Shown: positions 33,919 through 41,747, numbered from the stretch's first letter. The stretch: 47,888 nucleotides of DNA from JAFTYR01 sp964571375 (GCA_964571375.1 CAZNBL010000007.1:1-47888); one strand, 5' to 3'. The notes: a model not told the origin generated them from the letters alone. A program made the numbers and translations.

Positions 33919-35544
33919 ATGTCTTCAACAAATCCGCTACTGGAAAAAGAGGTGAAGCGTCGGCGTACATTCGCCATCATCTCTCACCCTGACGCCGGTA
34001 AAACAACCCTTACAGAAAAACTGCTGCTTTTCGGCGGCGCTATTCAGATGGCCGGTGCCGTCAAGGGCAGAAAAGCTGCCAAGCACGCCACCAGTGACTG
34101 GATGGAAGTCGAAATGCAGAGAGGTATTTCGGTAACAAGCTCGGTGATGCAGTTCGAATATCAGAACCACATCATCAACCTGCTTGATACCCCGGGTCAC
34201 GAAGACTTCTCCGAAGATACCTACCGAGTACTCACTGCCGTCGACTGCGCCGTCATGGTGATCGACGCAGCCAAGGGTGTGGAAGCACAGACAATCAAGC
34301 TGCTGGAAGTGTGCCGTCTCAGAAAGACACCGATCATCACTTTCATCAACAAGCTTGACCGTGAAGTACGCGACCCGATCGAACTGCTCGGTGAAATTGA
34401 AGATGTTCTGAAGATCAACTGCGCTCCGATTACCTGGCCTATCGGTATGGGTAAGACTTTCCGCGGCGTTTACTCTTTGCTCGACGGCAAGCTCAACCGC
34501 TTCTCTCCGGGTACAGAAAAAATTGCCGAAGACGTCGAAACCATCTGCGGCCTCGACAATCCGCGCCTTGACGAACTCTTCCCGATGGAAATGGGTATCG
34601 TCCGCGACAGCATCGAACTGATCGAAGGTGCCAGCGAACCGTTCTCTCTGGACCGCTTCCTTGCCGGTGAACAGACTCCTGTCTTCTTCGGCTCCGGTGT
34701 GAACAACTTCGGTGTTCAGGACGTGCTCGACGCACTGGTCCGCTGGGCTCCGGTTCCGCAGCACCGCGACGGCGGCAGCCGCGACGTACATCCGACCGAA
34801 GGCAAGTTCTCCGGCTTCGTCTTCAAGATCCAGGCCAACATGGACCCGAAGCACCGCGACCGTATCGCGTTCTTCCGCGTCTGTTCCGGCCGCTACGAAC
34901 CGGGTATGAAGGTTTATCACGTTCGTGACGGTAAGGACATGAAGATCCCGAACGCTCTGACCTTTATGGCCAATGAACGCGTCCGCATGGAAAATGCCTA
35001 TGCCGGCGACATCATCGGTATCTACAACCACGGTCAGCTGCACATCGGCGACAGTATTACCGAAGGCGAACGCCTGGGCTTTACAGGTATTCCGTACTTC
35101 GCTCCGGAACTTTTCCGTGCCGCACGCTCCAAGGATCCGTTCAAGGCCAAGCAGCTTCACAAGGGTTTGAAGGAACTCGGTGAAGAAGGCGCCATTCAGG
35201 TCTTTGAAGACGACCTCGGCAACCTCTACCTCGGTGCTGTCGGTTCGCTCCAGTTCGAAATCGTGGCTCAGCGTCTGGCTACCGAATACAAGGTCGATGC
35301 GCTCTACGAAAACACACCGGTATCAACAGCCCGCTGGCTGACTTACCCGGATGAACAGACTCAGAAGGACTTCGAACGCGAACAGTCTCTTCGTATGGCC
35401 AAGGATGCCGACGGCAACCCCGTTTATCTTGCCACCAGCATCTATAACCTGCAGACAACGCAGAAGCATTGGCCGGAAGTCGGTTTCCATACCACCCGAG
35501 AGCACGGTCAGAAGCTCAAGCACTCGGATACCGACATCCTTTAA
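33919..35544 (+). CDS. prfC: Peptide chain release factor 3
   Basis: RF3 is a GTPase that recycles RF1/RF2 from the ribosome. The 541-residue protein has G1 SHPDAGKTTL, the RF3-typical QRGISVTSSVMQF switch I, DTPGHEDF (G3), NKLD (G4) and the EF-Tu-like domain II. ATG at 33919 gives the family start MSSTNPLLEKEVKRRRTFAI, although no Shine-Dalgarno sequence precedes it. An upstream in-frame start at 33874 would add 15 residues rich in Tyr/Phe, which is unlikely. Confidence 0.95.
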   Translation: MSSTNPLLEKEVKRRRTFAIISHPDAGKTTLTEKLLLFGGAIQMAGAVKGRKAAKHATSDWMEVEMQRGISVTSSVMQFEYQNHIINLLDTPGHEDFSEDTYRVLTAVDCAVMVIDAAKGVEAQTIKLLEVCRLRKTPIITFINKLDREVRDPIELLGEIEDVLKINCAPITWPIGMGKTFRGVYSLLDGKLNRFSPGTEKIAEDVETICGLDNPRLDELFPMEMGIVRDSIELIEGASEPFSLDRFLAGEQTPVFFGSGVNNFGVQDVLDALVRWAPVPQHRDGGSRDVHPTEGKFSGFVFKIQANMDPKHRDRIAFFRVCSGRYEPGMKVYHVRDGKDMKIPNALTFMANERVRMENAYAGDIIGIYNHGQLHIGDSITEGERLGFTGIPYFAPELFRAARSKDPFKAKQLHKGLKELGEEGAIQVFEDDLGNLYLGAVGSLQFEIVAQRLATEYKVDALYENTPVSTARWLTYPDEQTQKDFEREQSLRMAKDADGNPVYLATSIYNLQTTQKHWPEVGFHTTREHGQKLKHSDTDIL

Positions 35545-35557
35545 CCGTCGGTAAACA

Positions 35558-35594
35558 AAAAGATCCCTTTCGCTTAACGCGTCAGGGATCTTTT
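35558..35594. terminator. Bidirectional intrinsic terminator between prfC and hydF
   Basis: Arms AAAAGATCCCT/AGGGATCTTTT enclose 15 bases and give A- and T-runs on both sides. It separates two convergent genes. Confidence 0.85.
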
Positions 35595-35620
35595 GCTATC
35601 TGTACAGAATAAACCGGTGT

Positions 35621-36856
35621 TTATTCGCTTTTAACGAGCTCCTGTAGCTTCGGGAACGGAGAGAGGACCCTCGGCAGGATACCGTGCAGTTTGGCGATAC
35701 AGACGCCGTAATTAACGATAGGAACACCCTGCTCGCGACAGATTCTCTGACGCCAGAGCATAGCTTTGCGGTTGATCATGCAGGCACCGCAATGGACAAC
35801 CAGTTTGTATTCGGAAACATCATCCGGGAACGAGTCGCCGGTGTAGTGTGTGAATTTCAGATCTCCGCCGACATACTTCTGCAACCAGTTGGGAATTTTC
35901 ACCGTACCGATATCTTCGGCCTGACAGGCGTGTGTACATGCTTCTGCAATCAGTACATGATCGCCGGGCTTTAAGGTATCGATCGCCTGTGCACCGAGAA
36001 CCAAAGACTCAAGATCGCCCCTTTGGCGGGCCATCAGAATAGAGAAGGATGTGAGCTTGATATCTGCGGGAGTCTTCTTATTGGCAAGACCGAAAACCTG
36101 GCTGTCGGTAACCACCAGTGCAGGCGAAGTCTTCAGGTTGGCAATCTGGCGGTCAAGCTCGTTTTCCTTGGCAACAAGCGCAACGGCGCCGTGATCGAGC
36201 GTATCGCGCAGAGCCTGAACCTGAGGAAGAATCAGTCGTCCCTTGGGAGCGGCCGTATCGATCGGCATGCAGTAAACGATAACCTCTCCGGGCTCGACCA
36301 AGTCACCGACAAAAGGCACGTCCTCGGACGCCTCGGGAACCAGAGATACGAGCATATTGCGCAGATCGTCGAAACCCTCTCCGGTCTCTGCGCTTACTGT
36401 AGCAACATTTTTACCCCAAACCTTCTTTACGGTCTCAAGGGTATCTTGGTAATGCTCAACCTTATCGATCTGATTGAGCGCGATGATGCAAGGCGTACCG
36501 AGCTCACCGAATGTCTTAAGGAGGCTCTCCTCAAACTCGGAAATACCCTTTTCGATATCGGCAACAATCACGGCAATATCAGTTTTGCCCATGACTTCTT
36601 TGGTTTTACCGATTCGAAGTTTGCCGAGATCGCCGACGTCGTCGATACCGGCTGTATCGATCATCATGACAGGACCGATCGGAAGGATTTCCATTGCCTT
36701 GTAGACCGGATCGGTTGTTGTACCGGCTACATTGCTGACAAGCGCAATCTTCTGCTTGGCAATACGATTGATCGTACTGGATTTACCGGCGTTTCTTCTT
36801 CCGAAGAATCCAATATGCAGACGGTTTCCTTTAGGGGTCTCCTGCAGACCTGCCAT
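35621..36856 (-). CDS. hydF: [FeFe]-hydrogenase H-cluster maturation GTPase HydF
   Basis: HydF is the scaffold that assembles the 2Fe subcluster and delivers it to HydA. 411 residues: N-terminal GTPase domain with P-loop GRRNAGKSS, VSNVAGTTTDPV switch, DTAG and NQID; then a dimerisation domain; then the C-terminal [4Fe-4S] domain with ligands in ACTHAC and HCGACM (CxH...HCxxC pattern). AAGGAG precedes the ATG. A terminator separates it from the cytochrome gene upstream, so it may be expressed partly by read-through. The radical SAM maturases HydE and HydG are not in the window. Confidence 0.96.
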   Translation of the reverse strand: MAGLQETPKGNRLHIGFFGRRNAGKSSTINRIAKQKIALVSNVAGTTTDPVYKAMEILPIGPVMMIDTAGIDDVGDLGKLRIGKTKEVMGKTDIAVIVADIEKGISEFEESLLKTFGELGTPCIIALNQIDKVEHYQDTLETVKKVWGKNVATVSAETGEGFDDLRNMLVSLVPEASEDVPFVGDLVEPGEVIVYCMPIDTAAPKGRLILPQVQALRDTLDHGAVALVAKENELDRQIANLKTSPALVVTDSQVFGLANKKTPADIKLTSFSILMARQRGDLESLVLGAQAIDTLKPGDHVLIAEACTHACQAEDIGTVKIPNWLQKYVGGDLKFTHYTGDSFPDDVSEYKLVVHCGACMINRKAMLWRQRICREQGVPIVNYGVCIAKLHGILPRVLSPFPKLQELVKSE

Positions 36857-36881
36857 GATTTTCTCCTTAACCTAGGGATAA

Positions 36882-36910
36882 AAAAATAGGGGCCGAAGCC
36901 CCTATTTTAT
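36882..36910 (-). terminator. Terminator or attenuator between the hydrogenase cytochrome gene and hydF
   Basis: On the minus strand AAAATAGGGGC/GCCCCTATTTT around a TTCG loop is followed by seven T. It follows the cytochrome stop by 17 bases and would end or reduce transcription before hydF. Confidence 0.85.
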
Positions 36911-36927
36911 TCACTTAAAGCGACTGA

Positions 36928-37629
36928 TTAGTGCTTTTCGTGGAGTTCTACGACATCACGTTCGACCCAAGTCGGAGCGTGGTGGAGAGCTGCTTCAGCA
37001 GCGATGTCACCGGAACCGATTCTCCAGATGCCCTTGAAGTGTTCCATAGAGAGCAGAGCCAGAGGAATGTGAGCGCATGTCACCATAGCGGTTACAACGA
37101 TGGAACCCCAGACGTGAGTCATGAACATCCAGTAGAAGACGCCCTTACCGAGAAGCGGAGCGCCGAGCCACAGGAGCCAGCCAGTAACGATGAGGTAAGC
37201 GATAGCAGCGATGAAGATGAGATAGGACATCTTCTGGCCGCCGTTGTAACGACCCTGCGGCGGAACTTCAACCGGACCGAACGGGATCTTGAAGAAACGA
37301 CGCGGATAGCCGCCGAAGTTTCTGAACCACATGATTGTGTTGCGGTCCCATTCAAGGAGAGCCTTCATCGTCAGAGCGAAACGTTCCGGAGCGAAGAAGA
37401 TGTAACCGACGAAGTTCAGTGTGAACAGAGCGCCGAGCCAAATGTGCCAAACCATCATGAGGTTAGCTGTTGCGTCGTCGATCTTATGGAACATATGACC
37501 GAAGTACACAATAGCACCGGTTACGAACAGAGCGTACCAGCAGATTGCATTGACGGAGTGGAAAACCTTATCTGACGTATGGAAACGCAGAATACGTGCA
37601 TTTGCAGGAATAGAGGATACGTTAGACAT
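36928..37629 (-). CDS. b-type cytochrome membrane subunit of the hydrogenase (FdnI-like)
   Basis: The 233-residue integral membrane protein has four predicted helices (about 25-45, 60-80, 135-155, 165-195) and histidines placed for b hemes: His in FHTSDKVFHSVNA, VWHIWLG, MTHVWGS and CAHIPLAL. This resembles the gamma subunits of formate dehydrogenases and cytochrome b561-type hydrogenase subunits, which pass electrons to quinone. Its start overlaps the hydrogenase small-subunit stop by 8 bases, so coupling is tight. I infer that it anchors HydA and its small subunit to the periplasmic face. The heme count is not certain from sequence. Confidence 0.85.
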   Translation of the reverse strand: MSNVSSIPANARILRFHTSDKVFHSVNAICWYALFVTGAIVYFGHMFHKIDDATANLMMVWHIWLGALFTLNFVGYIFFAPERFALTMKALLEWDRNTIMWFRNFGGYPRRFFKIPFGPVEVPPQGRYNGGQKMSYLIFIAAIAYLIVTGWLLWLGAPLLGKGVFYWMFMTHVWGSIVVTAMVTCAHIPLALLSMEHFKGIWRIGSGDIAAEAALHHAPTWVERDVVELHEKH

Positions 37630-37966
37630 GTTCTGTCTCCTTCATTGCGAGCTGAGAACGTGCATAGTAATGCGTATGGTTCAGCTTGTACATTTCACCT
37701 TCGACAGGCTTACCGTTCATATCTTTGTAGACCTTCCAGCAAACGTCGTTTTCGTGAGAAGAAGTGAGGTTCATCTTCTGAAGACGCTTGTCGTCGGCGT
37801 ACAGACCCTGCTGTCTGTCAAGAATGACAGCGCTGCGGGAGTTGATCAACTTAACGATAGCTGTGCTGGCAGCAGCAACGACGACTGCGCAGAAGCCGAT
37901 CACCTTGAGGAATCCGCGACGTCCCATTACTCCGGGGACATCACGTTCAATATACTGATATTTCAT
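37622..37966 (-). CDS. [FeFe]-hydrogenase small subunit with Tat-type signal
   Basis: 114 residues. Residues 15-21 read GRRGFLK, a twin-arginine motif, followed by a hydrophobic helix (about 22-41). The C-terminal half matches the iron-hydrogenase small-subunit domain, which wraps around HydA in Desulfovibrio: RQQGLYADDKRLQ and KLNHTHYYAR correspond to the GVYDAD and LLHTHW segments. No clear AxA cleavage site follows the helix, so it might remain as an anchor. It would carry the folded catalytic subunit across the membrane. It starts 15 bases after hydA. Confidence 0.85.
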   Translation of the reverse strand: MKYQYIERDVPGVMGRRGFLKVIGFCAVVVAAASTAIVKLINSRSAVILDRQQGLYADDKRLQKMNLTSSHENDVCWKVYKDMNGKPVEGEMYKLNHTHYYARSQLAMKETEHV

Positions 37967-37981
37967 AATTTGACCACCCGA

Positions 37982-39334
37982 TTAAAGTTTAAAGGGAAGC
38001 GGCTTGGAAGACTGCAGCCATGCGGAACCGGCAGCCTGGAGCGGCTGACCACCACCGTTAACGCAGCCACCCGGGCAGTTCATAACTTCGATGAAGTGCC
38101 AGCGGTTCTTGTCTTCGTTAACAATCTTCATGACCTTGTCGAGTTCCTGAAGAGCGCCGTTGACGATAGCAACGCGCAGTTCGAAGATCTTACCGCCCTG
38201 AGCCTTAAGGGGGATAGGAATAGTTGCTTCTACGAGAGCCTTGTCAAGACCGCGGACGCTGATGATGTCCGGGTTCTTGAGTTCTTCGCCGGCCAGGATG
38301 AAGTAGGCTGTACGAAGAGCAGCTTCCATAACACCGCCGGAAGCACCGAAGATAGTACCAGCACCGGTGTACTTGCCCATGATCTTAGTTTCGTAAGTCT
38401 TGGGCATTGTGAGCGGATTGATACCCTTGCGACGGAAGACTTCTGCGATATCGCGAGTTGTCAGGGAGTAGTCGATGTCCGGGAAAGCCGGAGTATCAGC
38501 CGGGAGAACGCCGTTAGCAACGTTCCACTTCCAAGCGTCGACGAATTCAGGACGGCTAGCTTCGTAGATCTTAGCTGTACACGGAGTAACAGCAACCATC
38601 ACGATTTCGCGCGGATCCTTGTGCCAAATGTGCTGTGCAGCCCATGTCTTAGCAAGGGCACCACCCATCTGAACCGGGCTCTTTGTTGTAGAGATGTGCG
38701 GAATAGCAGATGCGTAGTTGATTTCCATGTTGCGGATCCAACCCGGGCAGCAGCTGGTGAAGTGCGGCAGCGGATGGTGAGCCATCATGTTGACTTCTTC
38801 GCTACGTTCGCCGAGGCACCAGTAACGGATCTTCTTCAGGAATTCAGTACCTTCTTCAAGAATTGTCTGGTCAGCAGTCTGGTTAACGTCATAGACTTCG
38901 AAACCAGCCTTTTCCAGAGCATTCAGAAGCTGTTCTGTGCAGAGTTCGCCGGGCTTGCCGCCGAATTCTTCGTTCAGGGCAACGCGAACTGCGGGAGACG
39001 GATGTGCGACAACGAACTTCTTCGGATCGTCAAGAGCTGCGATGACGTCGTCAACGAAGCTCATCTGTTCGATAGCGTTGAACGGGCAGGCTGTCAGACA
39101 CTGGCCGCAGCTGACGCAAGCGTCTTCACGGATAGTGTGGATAGCGCCGAGACCGCCGCTGATAGCATCAACCGGGCAGAACTTACGGCATGTGTCACAG
39201 CCGACGCACTTGTCCTTGTTGATATTGATAATGCCTCTAAGTTCGCCTTTGCGGAAGTTGCCCTGGAAAGCAGGACCATCTTCACCGCGGCATCCTTTCG
39301 GAGGACGGAATGTCACAACACTCATTGCTGTCAT
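37982..39334 (-). CDS. hydA: [FeFe]-hydrogenase catalytic subunit
   Basis: About 450 residues. Two [4Fe-4S] ferredoxin motifs, CVGCDTCRKFCP and CVSCGQCLTACP, lie near residues 40-90. The H-cluster signatures are TSCCPGW (L1), TPCTAKIYE (L2; Met of the usual MPCxxKxxE replaced by Thr, following residue Ile for Lys) and EVMNCPGGCVNGGGQP (L3). All H-cluster cysteines are present. The enzyme interconverts H2 with protons and electrons. ATG at 39334 is chosen since GGAG lies six bases upstream; GTG at 39346 and ATG at 39325 are alternatives. It has no signal peptide and is probably exported with the Tat-bearing small subunit. It heads the operon. Confidence 0.96.
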   Translation of the reverse strand: MTAMSVVTFRPPKGCRGEDGPAFQGNFRKGELRGIININKDKCVGCDTCRKFCPVDAISGGLGAIHTIREDACVSCGQCLTACPFNAIEQMSFVDDVIAALDDPKKFVVAHPSPAVRVALNEEFGGKPGELCTEQLLNALEKAGFEVYDVNQTADQTILEEGTEFLKKIRYWCLGERSEEVNMMAHHPLPHFTSCCPGWIRNMEINYASAIPHISTTKSPVQMGGALAKTWAAQHIWHKDPREIVMVAVTPCTAKIYEASRPEFVDAWKWNVANGVLPADTPAFPDIDYSLTTRDIAEVFRRKGINPLTMPKTYETKIMGKYTGAGTIFGASGGVMEAALRTAYFILAGEELKNPDIISVRGLDKALVEATIPIPLKAQGGKIFELRVAIVNGALQELDKVMKIVNEDKNRWHFIEVMNCPGGCVNGGGQPLQAAGSAWLQSSKPLPFKL

Positions 39335-39384
39335 TGTTAACTCCACGATCTGAAATGGGTTATTTATATAGGGCTAGGGTTCGG

Positions 39385-39399
39385 AGGGGTATTACCCCT
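39385..39399. promoter_or_regulatory. Perfect inverted repeat in the hydA leader
   Basis: AGGGGTA-T-TACCCCT, 7-base arms with a 1-base centre, is located 51 bases before the hydA start and about 70 bases downstream of the predicted transcription start. Its AGGGGT half-site recurs in the larger inverted repeat upstream of the promoter. It is likely a protein-binding site, because the 1-base centre prevents RNA hairpin formation at full arm length. Confidence 0.5.
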
Positions 39400-39470
39400 A
39401 AATTTATTTTTGAATTACCTGAAGAACCCGAAGCGGCATCAGTTTAGAAAATGTTTCTTCGGGCGACAAT

Positions 39471-39498
39471 ATTAAAGTTAATTGCGTCTTAGTGTCAA
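39471..39498 (-). promoter_or_regulatory. Sigma-70 promoter of the hydrogenase operon
   Basis: On the minus strand a perfect TTGACA (39493-39498) is followed after 16 bases by TTTAAT (39471-39476, 5 of 6). The transcription start would be near 39464, giving a leader of about 130 bases before hydA. This is the strongest promoter by eye in the window. Confidence 0.75.
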
Positions 39499-39537
39499 CC
39501 CTTAGAAATGGGGAGTTATTTCCTCATTTCTAGGGGT
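39498..39537. promoter_or_regulatory. Long imperfect inverted repeat abutting the hydrogenase promoter
   Basis: Seventeen-base arms (39498-39514 and 39521-39537; 15 of 17 complementary plus two G.T pairs) flank a 6-base centre. The repeat is centred about 53 bases upstream of the predicted start and its inner edge touches the -35 hexamer, a typical activator position. The outer half-sites (ACCCTTA/TAGGGGT) share the AGGGGT core of the leader palindrome. Confidence 0.5.
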
Positions 39538-39600
39538 AATTACGCTTAGATATTTACACTAATCCTTTCGGACTAGTCTGTTCGGGCGAAGTGCGCCCTA

Positions 39601-40944
39601 TTACATATCTTCTTCCTTCAGGGGGCGGCGAAGTTCGGCTCGGATATTATCCATCGCAGAGTAGAAATCCTTCATCATCACCAGACCGAGAAGTTTGCCT
39701 CTGTCGGTAACGATGAACTGTTCCGGATCCTGCGGATTTTCGCGAATCGCTCCGACGGCCTTCAACGCCATAATTTCTTTGAAGAGTGCAGTATCGAGTT
39801 TGACGTCATGTACCTCGCGGAAATACTTGCGGGACAGTCGGCCTGCAAAAAGACCGAGGAGCAGACGGTACTGGAGAACGTCGTACTTCTTGAATGTCTT
39901 CTTACGTTCGACACCGTTGCGGTTGCTCGAAATACGTTCGATGTAACGGCGCAGCGAGAATGTATTGGCGTAAAGAGAGTCGCCCAAGAAGCTGAATGCG
40001 CCGGAACCGATACCGAGGTATTCGTCGTTGTCGATGACGTATTCGTCAAAACCTTCGTTATTGGCTTTACCGAATGCCCAGGACGACAGCTGAGTGTAAT
40101 CCTTGGCTAAAGAATCAAGAATGATTCGATACTGATGAGCCATGATTTCCGGAGGTGCAGCAAGACTGTCCTTGACGCTGCGCTTGGTCTGGCTTGTCAC
40201 CATCAGCGGATAAGTCGTGATCTGGCGCGGAGACAGTTCGAGAATCTTGCGCATGTCTTCGCGCAGAACTTCGTCGGTCTGACCGCGGAAACCGAAGATC
40301 AGGTCGACATTGCAGATCGGGAAGATCTCCTGAGCCTTCATGATATTGTCGAAGACTTCCTGACCTGTACCGAACTTATCGCGTTCGGTCATCTTAAGAA
40401 TGCCGTCGTCAAAGCTCTGAACACCGATCGACATACGGTCGACCAGGCCTTTGAGAAGCTTGATGGAAGGATCGCCCATAGCCTGCGGGTCTGTCTCGCA
40501 GGAAACTTCCTTCATGTTCGGGAACAATTCTCTTGCGAGCTCAATCGTACGTACGAGCTCGTCCATCAGCACGGTAGTTGTACCGCCGCCGATATACATC
40601 GAAGTAAAGTTATAGCCGAGGTCATGAACCATCTGCATTTCCTTGCGCAGGTTCACAAAGTACTCGCGTGCCTTATGTTCCTTAAAAAGGAAACGATGGA
40701 ATGTGCAGTAAGAACACAGTGTCTTGCAGAAAGGAATATGCGCGTAAAGCATATATTTGTGACCTTCCTGCGGCTTCGGAAAGACGCTCAGAATGCACGG
40801 GTCGAGTGTCAGGTTCTTATCGAGGTAGTACTGCATGACTTTTTCAGTCGTTGTCAGCATCCACTTCGGAGCCATTGCTTCCGACTTTTCGCGCTTTTCC
40901 GATCCTTTATAGGCGTTGCGTATCGTTTCTGTAGACTTTTCCAT
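39601..40944 (-). CDS. HemN/HemW-like radical SAM protein
   Basis: 447 residues. The radical SAM [4Fe-4S] motif is CKTLCSYC (C-x3-C-x2-C) in HIPFCKTLCSYCTFHRF, followed by the SAM-binding YIGGGTTT and the SIGVQSFDDGILK segment of the coproporphyrinogen III oxidase family; a HemN-type C-terminal domain follows. The extra Cys of true HemN (CxxCGC) is absent, so it is not a standard oxygen-independent coproporphyrinogen oxidase. HemW-like heme chaperone or another radical SAM role is open. GGTGA precedes the ATG. It lies upstream of the hydrogenase promoter on the same strand with no strong terminator between. Confidence 0.8.
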   Translation of the reverse strand: MEKSTETIRNAYKGSEKREKSEAMAPKWMLTTTEKVMQYYLDKNLTLDPCILSVFPKPQEGHKYMLYAHIPFCKTLCSYCTFHRFLFKEHKAREYFVNLRKEMQMVHDLGYNFTSMYIGGGTTTVLMDELVRTIELARELFPNMKEVSCETDPQAMGDPSIKLLKGLVDRMSIGVQSFDDGILKMTERDKFGTGQEVFDNIMKAQEIFPICNVDLIFGFRGQTDEVLREDMRKILELSPRQITTYPLMVTSQTKRSVKDSLAAPPEIMAHQYRIILDSLAKDYTQLSSWAFGKANNEGFDEYVIDNDEYLGIGSGAFSFLGDSLYANTFSLRRYIERISSNRNGVERKKTFKKYDVLQYRLLLGLFAGRLSRKYFREVHDVKLDTALFKEIMALKAVGAIRENPQDPEQFIVTDRGKLLGLVMMKDFYSAMDNIRAELRRPLKEEDM

Positions 40945-41006
40945 AGATCACCGGTAATACTGCTGTTCCGCGGTTTTTCGGGCATATCCGTCCGATTTCA
41001 ACCGCT

Positions 41007-41022
41007 AAAACCTCTTCGGAGG
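41007..41022 (-). terminator. Weak terminator-like hairpin after the His-rich protein gene
   Basis: CCTC/GAGG with a 4-base loop followed on the minus strand by TTTT. The stem is short, so activity is doubtful. Confidence 0.3.
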
Positions 41023-41065
41023 CTTCATAAACCCCACATTCTAAACCTTAGACAACCGCCGTTTT

Positions 41066-41602
41066 TTACTGTTGCGGCACAACTTTTACTTCCCAGCCGC
41101 TCGTACAGTCCGTAACGTAGGGATAAAAATTTCGGCTCGCCTGACACCAATACATCACGTTTCCGCTCGGCGCGGCCGTTGTGGTCGGCGTCTGATAAAC
41201 AACACTCGGCGCCGGAGCTACCGTAACGGGAGCCGGAGAAACGACATAGCCCGGAGGAACATAAGTCGGTTGAGACGGCACCACATAAGTTGTCGTCGAG
41301 GGTTGAGTTGCGTTATCGATTGCACTCGCCAATCCGAGGCCGAGACCGATTACCGCTGCACCGACTACGACATCTTCGGCAACATGGTGTCTCGGACCGG
41401 GACGGTGATGGGGCGGCGGAGCAGGACGAGGGGCAGGTCTGTGTGCAGGACCGGCGTGATGTCCGGGGCCCGGACCGAAATGAACACCGGGGCCGCCGTG
41501 GCCTCCGGGACCGACGGGACCGTGCGGTCCGGCAGCGCCGATCGACGCATAAGAGAGGAATCCGACTGCAAAAACAGCAGCCAGGGCTTTCGTCATTTCC
41601 AT
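41066..41602 (-). CDS. Exported His/Gly/Pro-rich protein of unknown function
   Basis: 178 residues. A signal peptide (MEMTKALAAVFAVGFLSYASIGAAG, cleavage near residue 24) is followed by a low-complexity segment of about 50 residues made largely of Gly, Pro and about ten His (PGHHAGPAHRPAPRPAPP). Next come a short hydrophobic stretch (VVVGAAVIGLGLGLA), a Pro/Thr/Val-rich region, and a C-terminal module MYWCQASRNFYPYVTDC with two cysteines, of a kind seen at the end of many proteobacterial envelope proteins. Metal binding is plausible from the histidines but unproven. AGGGGG precedes the ATG. Confidence 0.75.
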   Translation of the reverse strand: MEMTKALAAVFAVGFLSYASIGAAGPHGPVGPGGHGGPGVHFGPGPGHHAGPAHRPAPRPAPPPHHRPGPRHHVAEDVVVGAAVIGLGLGLASAIDNATQPSTTTYVVPSQPTYVPPGYVVSPAPVTVAPAPSVVYQTPTTTAAPSGNVMYWCQASRNFYPYVTDCTSGWEVKVVPQQ

Positions 41603-41646
41603 ATTTCCCCCTGTTCGGAAAAATCAATTCACCGCGGAACCGACTC

Positions 41647-41674
41647 GGAATCCCTTCCCCTTTGAAGGGATTCC
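41647..41674. repeat. Hairpin-forming inverted repeat downstream of uup
   Basis: Perfect 10-base arms GGAATCCCTT/AAGGGATTCC around an 8-base loop. Neither side has a T-tract, so it is not a standard terminator. It may stabilise the uup transcript end or act with Rho. Confidence 0.5.
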
Positions 41675-41733
41675 TTCAAGCTCTGTCTGCTTTTATTTTA
41701 CGATTCAATCCGAACAGGATTACTGTCGGGATA

Positions 41734-41747
41734 AGCTGACGTCAGCT
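41734..41747. repeat. 14-base palindrome AGCTGACGTCAGCT overlapping the uup stop codon
   Basis: A perfect palindrome without spacer that extends 12 bases past the uup stop and includes two stop-codon bases. Function is unknown; it could be chance or a protein-binding site. Confidence 0.4.

Noticed and set aside
37550..39340. Plus-strand ORF of 596 codons spanning cytochrome, small subunit and hydA
   Set aside because: It crosses three recognisable minus-strand genes and shows no motifs; another antisense shadow.
39335..39600. FNR/ANR-type site expected upstream of an anaerobic hydrogenase
   Set aside because: I looked for TTGAT-N4-ATCAA and found no acceptable match; the inverted repeats present have a different AGGGGT core.
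39541..39600. Intrinsic terminator after the radical SAM gene
   Set aside because: Small hairpins (GGGCG-CACTT-CGCCC and CTAGTCC-GAAA-GGATTAG on the minus strand) exist, but neither is followed by a T-tract.
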